From: Methanoculleus sp. UBA208
GTDB taxonomy: Archaea; Halobacteriota; Methanomicrobia; Methanomicrobiales; Methanoculleaceae
Reading direction: 5' to 3'
Length of the DNA: 11,054 nucleotides
Assembly (NCBI RefSeq): GCF_002498065.1
Contig: NZ_DAFZ01000055.1
Coordinates: 1-11,054, forward strand
The stretch's first letter is position 1. Each line of letters starts with the position of its first letter. The position numbers were made by a program, and so were the translations under genes. The notes beneath the pieces were generated by a model, which was not told the origin of the DNA, ran no database searches, and worked only from the letters and a program-made list of their open reading frames with translations. This document shows positions 7,105-11,054 of this stretch, one piece after another.

Positions 7105-8159
7105 CCGCAACCGGACTGCGCATCATCGCGGGCAAGGAGTTCTCCGACCATCTCCGGAGCAGGCGGTTCCATCTCCTCTTCGCGATCCTGGCCGTCGTCG
7201 CCGCCGTCGGCATGATCACCGGAGCGGTCCAGTACTCAAAAGACCTCTCCGACTACAACGCGGTCCAGATGATCGCGGAGGGTGACGACGACCCGACGCT
7301 CGCCGGCAATCTTGCCGGGATGAAACCCTCCGTCCTTTCGGCATACTCCCAGATGGGAATGCTGATGGCCGGTATCGGCGTGGTGCTCGGGATCGCGATG
7401 GGATTCGACCTGGTGACCCGGGAGAAAGAGAGTAAATCCCTCAAAAGCCTGCTCGCCTACCCGGTGTTCCGCGACGAGGTGATCAACGGAAAGGCCCTCG
7501 GGGGCGTCGGCGCAATCGCGCTCGCGATGGGGGTCGTCCTGATCGTCTCCGTTGCAATCATGGCCCTGTTCGGCATCGTCCCGAACCTCGACGAACTGGT
7601 ACGCATCCTGGTCTTCGGGGTGGCGTCGTTCCTCCTCGTCTTCACGTTCTTTGCCCTCGCCCTCCTGATGTCGACTGTCTCGAAGGACAGCGGGAGCGCC
7701 CTGCTGTACTCCCTGATCGTGATGATCGTCCTCTCTTCGTTCGTCCCGATCTTCGCGTACACCCCGGTATACTCGGCCGTCTTCGGCGACGCCCCCACCC
7801 CGCCGGGCATGTCCACCTACTCCTACCAGCAGAGTTCTTCGGCCTATATGGTGACGACAACAAAAGTCGGGGTTCAGGCATCCGACACCATAGACCCGGA
7901 AGCCCTCGCGGAGTACGAGCGGGCATCGAGAGAGTACATGAATCAGAAACGGACGATCACCGATATCGTCACGCTCGTCTCGCCTACCGGCAACTACCAG
8001 ACGATTCTCGGCGCCGTATCGCAGCCTGCAGGGGATAGTACCCCGTGGCTCGGAAACCTCCTCGGCGCCCTCGCCTGCAACGTCATCGCCCTGCTCGCAA
8101 TGCCCGCGGCCTTCTTCGCGCTGGCATGGGTCCGGTTCATGCGGGAGGATATCCGGTGA
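7101..8159 (+). CDS. ABC-2 type permease (NosY-like)
   Basis: This is the membrane subunit of the exporter, 352 residues, with six predicted helices: about 24-42, 85-105, 133-160, 166-192, 199-219 and 319-343. Loop 43-84 and the long loop 220-318 are polar and probably face outside. After helix 2 the motif DLVTREKESKSLKSLLAYPVF (103-123 in part), followed by RDEVINGKALGG, matches the conserved cytoplasmic segment of NosY-like and other ABC-2 permeases. The large outer loop is rich in Ser, Thr and Tyr (around 235-260). It overlaps the ATPase by ATGA and the next small gene by GTGA, so the three are expressed together. The transported substrate is unknown. Confidence 0.88.
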   Translation: MTATGLRIIAGKEFSDHLRSRRFHLLFAILAVVAAVGMITGAVQYSKDLSDYNAVQMIAEGDDDPTLAGNLAGMKPSVLSAYSQMGMLMAGIGVVLGIAMGFDLVTREKESKSLKSLLAYPVFRDEVINGKALGGVGAIALAMGVVLIVSVAIMALFGIVPNLDELVRILVFGVASFLLVFTFFALALLMSTVSKDSGSALLYSLIVMIVLSSFVPIFAYTPVYSAVFGDAPTPPGMSTYSYQQSSSAYMVTTTKVGVQASDTIDPEALAEYERASREYMNQKRTITDIVTLVSPTGNYQTILGAVSQPAGDSTPWLGNLLGALACNVIALLAMPAAFFALAWVRFMREDIR

Positions 8160-8413
8160 CCAAAACCCCCTCATGGCCGGACAAGCCGGGCGTAGTGCTC
8201 ATCATTCTCCTTGCCGGGCTGGGGGCGGCGACGGTCTCGAATCTCGGCGGGAGGGAGGTCGCCGTCTATCTAATGGCGGTACTGGGGGTAATGAGCGCAA
8301 TCGTCGTGTACTTCAATGCGACGGCGATCGGTGCCCGGGCAAAGACCGAACGGCTCCGCGACATCGAGACCTGGAAGCCGGCCTCGTGGGCGATCTGGGT
8401 CGTTATCTTCTGA
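8156..8413 (+). CDS. Small membrane protein, possibly truncated by a TGA
   Basis: This protein of 85 residues has two predicted membrane helices (about 12-28 and 35-53), a charged segment IGARAKTERLRDIETWKP (58-75), and the beginning of a third helix, ASWAIWVVIF, that stops abruptly at TGA 8411-8413. The GTG start is well supported by GGGAGG at 8143-8148, seven bases upstream, and overlaps the permease stop by 4 bp. The same frame continues after the TGA with PFLPYYLWKRS, which would complete a helix of about 18 residues with a positively charged end. Small archaeal membrane proteins often end in such a W-x-x-x-x-P-x-Y-L-x-K-R pattern. One base change (TGG to TGA) would explain it. It may be an accessory of the ABC exporter. 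The function is unknown. Confidence 0.75.
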   Translation: MTKTPSWPDKPGVVLIILLAGLGAATVSNLGGREVAVYLMAVLGVMSAIVVYFNATAIGARAKTERLRDIETWKPASWAIWVVIF

Positions 8414-8476
8414 CCGTTCCTGCCGTATTATCTCTGGAAGCGGAGCGCTCTCCGGCACCTCCCTCTTAAAAATAGG
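8414..8476 (+). pseudogene. Possible lost C-terminal end of the small membrane protein
   Basis: In frame with the gene ending at 8413, this stretch reads PFLPYYLWKRSALRHLPLKNR, a typical end of a membrane helix followed by a basic tail. No stop follows in this frame before 8792, where it would run across the opposite-strand gene. Stops in another frame lie at 8467 and 8473, so a small frame change may also have occurred. This may be relic coding sequence, a readthrough extension, or chance. Confidence 0.35.
8468..8472 (-). terminator. Short oligo-T terminator for the 71-residue gene
   Basis: On the minus strand a run of five T bases (TATTTTTAAG context) lies just after the stop of the gene ending at 8477. 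It is a plausible weak archaeal terminator. It sits between convergent genes. Confidence 0.35.
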
Positions 8477-8692
8477 TTAAAATTCCGGTTTTCTGAAGTA
8501 CTTCAGCGCCTCCGGCCGGTGCCGCTCAAGCTCCGCGAAGAAGTACTGCGAGAGTTGCGGGTCGGAGTCGTTGATCGCCTGCTGCAGGGTGCGCATCAGC
8601 CACCCCCGGATCTCCTGGCCCGCATCAAGCGTATTCATCACGACAACGACCGCCTCGTCCACATCCTGTCTGTCGTTCCATCGATAGGGCAT
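8477..8692 (-). CDS. Hypothetical protein, 71 aa
   Basis: The family is not recognised. The product is a small soluble protein, likely all helical: MPYRWNDRQDVDEAVVVVMNTLD, then a helix around EIRGWLMRTLQQAIN (27-41), and a third around QLSQYFFAELERHRPEALKYF (46-66 in part). It has no cysteines, signal peptide or membrane span. A GGAG at 8705-8702 lies nine bases before the ATG at 8692, and a good minus-strand TATA box predicts transcription from about 8706, so this start is preferred. An ATG at 8701 would add three residues (MVF) but leaves no room for a ribosome binding site. Residues encoded further upstream in this frame are arginine- and glycine-rich and look non-coding. It is transcribed away from the yjbQ-like gene and toward the ABC cassette. 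Confidence 0.7.
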   Translation of the reverse strand: MPYRWNDRQDVDEAVVVVMNTLDAGQEIRGWLMRTLQQAINDSDPQLSQYFFAELERHRPEALKYFRKPEF

Positions 8693-8728
8693 AAACACCA
8701 TCTCCGGAGGGGAAATACCCGCCTCGCC

Positions 8729-8734
8729 TATAAA
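8729..8734 (-). promoter_or_regulatory. TATA box for the 71-residue gene
   Basis: On the minus strand the sequence reads CTTTATAGG, close to the archaeal TATA consensus. The predicted transcript start near 8706 lies about 14 bases before the preferred ATG. Confidence 0.55.
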
Positions 8735-8835
8735 GCGTTTACGGCGAGCACACCCCGGGCAGCCTCTCCGCACCGGGAACCGTCCCCGTAACGTGCCGGA
8801 TCCCGGCACCCTGCACCACCGTCGCTTTCCGCGGG

Positions 8836-8841
8836 TTTTAT
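8836..8841 (+). promoter_or_regulatory. TATA-like element for the yjbQ-like gene
   Basis: TTTTAT in a GC-rich setting predicts transcription from about 8864, just ahead of GAGGT (8871-8875) and the ATG at 8884. The box is short, so confidence is modest. Confidence 0.4.
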
Positions 8842-8883
8842 CCGGATGAGAGACAACAGGATGCCTGGATGAGGTTGTCCATA

Positions 8884-9297
8884 ATGTTTCGTACGACAAT
8901 TAAGGTAGATACGCACGGGGAGGGGGAGATCGTCAACCTCACGCCCCAGATAGCGCAGGCGGTCGCCGAGAGCGGCGTGCGAGAGGGCCTCGCAAACGTC
9001 TTCGTCGCGGGCTCGACCGCCGCCGTCACCACCATCGAGTACGAGCCCGGGGTGCTCTCCGATCTCTCCCGGGCGCTCTCGGTCATCGCCCCGGCCGATA
9101 TCCCCTACGCGCACGATGCGGCATGGGGCGACGGCAACGGACGGTCCCACGTCAGGGCGGCGATCGTCGGCCCGTCACTCTCCGTTCCGGTCATCGCCGG
9201 TGCGCTCGCGTGCGGCACCTGGCAGCAGATCGTCCTCCTGGAACTCGACGTGCGGTCGAGACGCGAAAGAACGGTCCACGTCACCGTCACGGGCTGA
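8884..9297 (+). CDS. yjbQ: YjbQ/UPF0047 family protein
   Basis: This 137-residue protein belongs to the widespread YjbQ/UPF0047 family, small enzymes-like proteins that form trimers; weak thiamine-phosphate synthase activity has been reported for bacterial members, but the true role is unsettled. The family pattern is visible throughout: VDTHGEGEIVNLTPQI near the N-terminus, FVAGSTAAVTTIEYEP (40-55), YAHDAAWGDGNGRSHVRA (75-92) with His77, Asn85 and His89, and GTWQQIVLLELD (111-122) with a basic run and VHVTVTG at the end. His and Asn residues in the middle block are the likely ligand site. The ATG at 8884 was chosen because GAGGT at 8871-8875 is eight bases upstream; an ATG at 8869 would overlap that site. 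It stands alone, divergent from the 71-residue gene. Confidence 0.9.
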   Translation: MFRTTIKVDTHGEGEIVNLTPQIAQAVAESGVREGLANVFVAGSTAAVTTIEYEPGVLSDLSRALSVIAPADIPYAHDAAWGDGNGRSHVRAAIVGPSLSVPVIAGALACGTWQQIVLLELDVRSRRERTVHVTVTG

Positions 9298-9341
9298 ACG
9301 CCGCAAAATTGGGTGAGACATACGGCTTCGGCTGCCGGAGG

Positions 9342-9387
9342 GCAGGGTGCGGCGCCAGGACGGCAACCCCGGATAGTATCACCCTGC
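9342..9387. repeat. 8-bp inverted repeat between convergent genes
   Basis: GCAGGGTG (9342-9349) and CACCCTGC (9380-9387) pair perfectly around a 30-base spacer. The hairpin lies between the 3' ends of the yjbQ-like gene and the UPF0147 gene and could serve as a shared 3'-end structure. Only a short TTT follows it on the plus strand. Confidence 0.45.
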
Positions 9388-9423
9388 TTTCGGTCTTCGC
9401 CGGAATAGTTCAGGAAGAATTGG

Positions 9424-9687
9424 TTAATCGAGAGGTAACGTTTCGAGTTGAGATACCAGTTCCCAGATGCGGGTCCGTGCGTGGACCGGCATGTTCGGGT
9501 CGTTGCTGATCTCGTCGATCATGGAGATTGCGGTTGCGGCGCGAAGACCAATGCTCCTGGATTCGTCCTGGAGGACCGATTTGGTCGAGTCTGCGACGCG
9601 TCGGATATTGCGTGGAATGGTGGAATCCTCACTGATATTCTGCAGCATCTGGATGCAGATCCGTATTGTTTCGTCTGGACTTGCCAT
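9424..9687 (-). CDS. UPF0147 family protein
   Basis: This 87-residue, all-helical protein fits the archaeal UPF0147 family, which has no established function. Its features are the segment LQNISEDSTIPRNIRRVADSTKSVL (15-39 in part), an alanine-rich helix RAATAISMIDEISNDPNMP (49-67), and HARTRIWELVSQLETL near the end; the two repeated 'D-x-x-I/M-P' turns between helices are typical of the family. There is no membrane span or metal motif. The ATG at 9687 is supported by GAGGGGT at 9701-9695, seven bases upstream. It is divergent from the p27-like gene across a 66-bp gap and convergent with the yjbQ-like gene. The family is nearly universal in Euryarchaeota, so a basic cellular role is likely. Confidence 0.9.
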   Translation of the reverse strand: MASPDETIRICIQMLQNISEDSTIPRNIRRVADSTKSVLQDESRSIGLRAATAISMIDEISNDPNMPVHARTRIWELVSQLETLPLD

Positions 9688-9700
9688 TAGAATTACCCCT

Positions 9701-9730
9701 CTATTATTAATGGCATCCAGACATATATAA
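9701..9730. promoter_or_regulatory. Shared divergent promoter region (UPF0147 / p27-like)
   Basis: Two AT-rich boxes lie in the 66-bp gap. ATATATAA at 9723-9730 reads TTATATAT on the minus strand and predicts a UPF0147 transcript starting near 9701. ATTATTAA at 9703-9710 could serve the plus strand, with transcription from about 9731 and GGGAG at 9740-9744 as the ribosome binding site. The symmetric TATATA could also act for the plus strand, giving a nearly leaderless transcript. Confidence 0.5.
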
Positions 9731-9753
9731 GTTCATTAAGGGAGTTCAACGAA

Positions 9754-10134
9754 ATGACGGCTGATCAGGCTGACGAAGTCATGGCCGGGTACCTCCTCAA
9801 GGGAGGAAAGATGCTCGCTAAATCCTGCAAAGTCTGCGGCTATCCTCTGTTTGAGTATAAGGGAGAGACACAGTGCGTCGTCTGCCCGCTTGCTGCGTCA
9901 CAAGAACCTCTTCCCGAACCCGAGCCCCCTGCACCGGCCCCGGAGTCCGGACAGTCTTCCGCACCGGCGGCGGCCGCCCGGGAACCGCAGGGCGAGGCTG
10001 CCGCGGAACTCGAGCGGACGATCGTCCATCTCTGTGAGCGCATCAGGGGCGAGCAGAGGCCCGACGAGTGCCTGGCCCTGATGAAGGCGGTTAAAAAGGG
10101 CGCAGAAGCCCTCGCAACACTGGGTCAGCGGTAA
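9754..10134 (+). CDS. p27/Sjogren-scleroderma autoantigen-type zinc-ribbon protein
   Basis: This 126-residue protein matches the archaeal branch of the autoantigen p27 (SSSCA1/ZNRD2) family. The N-terminal part, ADQADEVMAGYLLKGGKMLAKSC in outline, leads into a zinc ribbon with Cys25, Cys28, Cys41 and Cys44 (CKVCGYPLFEYKGETQCVVC in parts). A low-complexity linker rich in Pro, Glu and Ala follows (about 49-80). The end is a predicted helix (83-126) with LERTIVHLCERI and a basic KAVKKGAEAL. The family function is not settled; the fold suggests contact with nucleic acid or protein. The ATG at 9754 has GGGAG (9740-9744) nine bases upstream. Its 3' end overlaps the opposite-strand hef gene by 10 bp. 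Confidence 0.88.
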   Translation: MTADQADEVMAGYLLKGGKMLAKSCKVCGYPLFEYKGETQCVVCPLAASQEPLPEPEPPAPAPESGQSSAPAAAAREPQGEAAAELERTIVHLCERIRGEQRPDECLALMKAVKKGAEALATLGQR

Positions 10135-11054
10135 GATCTCCGGGCAAGATCCCATATCGCACGGGCGGTCTTTTCCCCGATCCCGTGCACCGCCGCCAGT
10201 TCCTCCGGTTCGGCATCGACGATCGCCTTGAGCGAGCCGAAGTGTTCGAGGAGGAGACGTGCGCTTTTTAAACCGACGTTCGGAAACGCAGCGAGCGCGT
10301 ACTCCTGCTCTTCACGAACCGAGCGGTATGATTTCTTCGGGTGCACCTTCCGCTCTCCCCGCTCGCTCCCCTCCCGCTGTGCGAGGACGTAGAGCGTCTC
10401 GGCGGTGTCGTCCGCGTCCCGCGTGCGGATCAGCGCGACACCCATGTCGACCGTTATGGCGGCAAGCGTACCCCGGACGGCGTTCGGGTGGATATTCCTC
10501 ACCCCGTAGAGGTCGTCCTCTCCTTCGATGATCAGGACGGGGCGCGGCACCGCGTCGGCCATCGCCCTGATCTGCCCGAAGAGGTCGCGCTCGACGAGGG
10601 TGTTCATGAAGTCCTGCACGGTTTTGCGCTCGACGAGGATACGGTCGCCGATGGCGTAGTCGCCGAACTCGAGGCGCTCCAGCGTGATCGACGCCCCGAG
10701 TTCGTGCAGGCGCCCGGCGACCCGCGACGACGTCTCCCGGTCGTCGACGGTGATCGCCGGGCCCGCGGGGGCAAACGAGAGGAAGTCCACCTGTCTGGTG
10801 GCGGCCGGGACAGACGGGGCGGGAGCGGGTGCGGGCGCGGTGCTCATGCTCCTGATTCCCGTCACCATCGCCCGCTCCCGGGTCTGGCTCACGTACCGGA
10901 ACGTCTCGTCAGACGTGCCTTTCGTCACCAGCACGACGATTGAACCGCTGCCGCTCCTTCCGGTCCGCCCCTTCCGCTGGATGCTCCGGATCTCCGAGGG
11001 GACGGCCTCGTAGAAGATCACCATATCGGTCGAGGGGACGTCGAGCCCCTCCTC
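10125..11054 (-). CDS. hef: Hef helicase/nuclease, C-terminal part (5' end outside window)
   Basis: Only the last 309 residues are visible; the start lies beyond 11054. Hef is the archaeal XPF/FANCM-like protein that acts on stalled replication forks. The visible part opens with the end of the superfamily 2 helicase, EEGLDVPSTD and IQRKGRTGRSG (motif VI). A Pro/Ala-rich linker follows, with QVDFLSF at 10793-10773 resembling a PCNA-binding motif. The XPF-type nuclease then shows VDDRE, GDYAIGDRILVERK and the catalytic ERKTVQD at 10631-10611. The C-terminus has tandem helix-hairpin-helix motifs (FPNVGLKSARLLLEHFG and VHGIGEKTARAIWDL). All nuclease residues appear intact. A full Hef is usually about 750 residues. 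It converges on the p27-like gene with a 10-bp overlap. Confidence 0.95.
   Translation of the reverse strand, partial: EEGLDVPSTDMVIFYEAVPSEIRSIQRKGRTGRSGSGSIVVLVTKGTSDETFRYVSQTRERAMVTGIRSMSTAPAPAPAPSVPAATRQVDFLSFAPAGPAITVDDRETSSRVAGRLHELGASITLERLEFGDYAIGDRILVERKTVQDFMNTLVERDLFGQIRAMADAVPRPVLIIEGEDDLYGVRNIHPNAVRGTLAAITVDMGVALIRTRDADDTAETLYVLAQREGSERGERKVHPKKSYRSVREEQEYALAAFPNVGLKSARLLLEHFGSLKAIVDAEPEELAAVHGIGEKTARAIWDLARRSYR

Noticed and set aside
6112..7110. Minus-strand open frame of 332 codons opposite the ABC ATPase
   Set aside because: The composition is typical of an antisense frame, and the plus strand encodes all ABC motifs.
7236..8174. Minus-strand open frame of 312 codons opposite the permease
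   Set aside because: It is highly charged with no regular hydrophobic pattern; the plus strand encodes a clear six-helix permease.
10341..10943. Plus-strand open frame of 200 codons opposite hef
   Set aside because: It is rich in Arg, Asp, Gly and Val, has no motif, and lies across the conserved Hef nuclease on the other strand.

Overview
The window looks like chromosomal DNA from a methanogenic archaeon of the order Methanomicrobiales, most like Methanoculleus. That placement is inference. It rests on the high GC content of the genes, on AT-rich archaeal TATA boxes in the gaps, on GGAGG-type ribosome binding sites, and on archaeal marker families (Hef helicase-nuclease, UPF0147, the p27/Sjogren autoantigen zinc-ribbon family) beside a gyrase pair that archaea acquired from bacteria.

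Layout. Positions 1-321 hold no convincing protein gene but contain a nested three-helix inverted-repeat pattern that could be a structured RNA. A 104-residue protein of unknown function follows (322-636), then a GC-rich 9-bp hairpin. A clear BRE/TATA promoter precedes gyrB (853-2823), which overlaps gyrA (2813-5242) by 11 bp. The two genes encode the full A2B2 DNA gyrase. An oligo-T stretch ends this unit.

Positions 5403-8413 form a tightly coupled five-gene cassette: a DUF2178-type membrane protein, a small Xre-type repressor, an ABC ATPase, an ABC-2 permease, and a small membrane protein. Three of the four junctions are 4-bp start/stop overlaps. A 22-bp imperfect palindrome over the promoter TATA box is a candidate operator for the encoded repressor. 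The last gene ends at a TGA that appears to cut its third membrane helix short. The same frame continues with residues that would complete the helix and add a positively charged end.

Positions 8477-11054 carry small housekeeping or unknown genes. They are an unknown 71-residue protein (minus), a YjbQ/UPF0047 protein (plus), a UPF0147 protein (minus), a p27-like zinc-ribbon protein (plus) and the C-terminal 309 residues of Hef (minus, running off the window). Two divergent promoter regions serve the small genes. The p27-like gene and hef overlap tail to tail by 10 bp.

No CRISPR array, insertion sequence, tRNA or rRNA gene was recognised. Most of the window is ordinary core chromosome. The points most worth checking are the possible in-frame TGA, the candidate operator, the gyrB leader hairpin over its ribosome binding site, and the structured element near the left edge.
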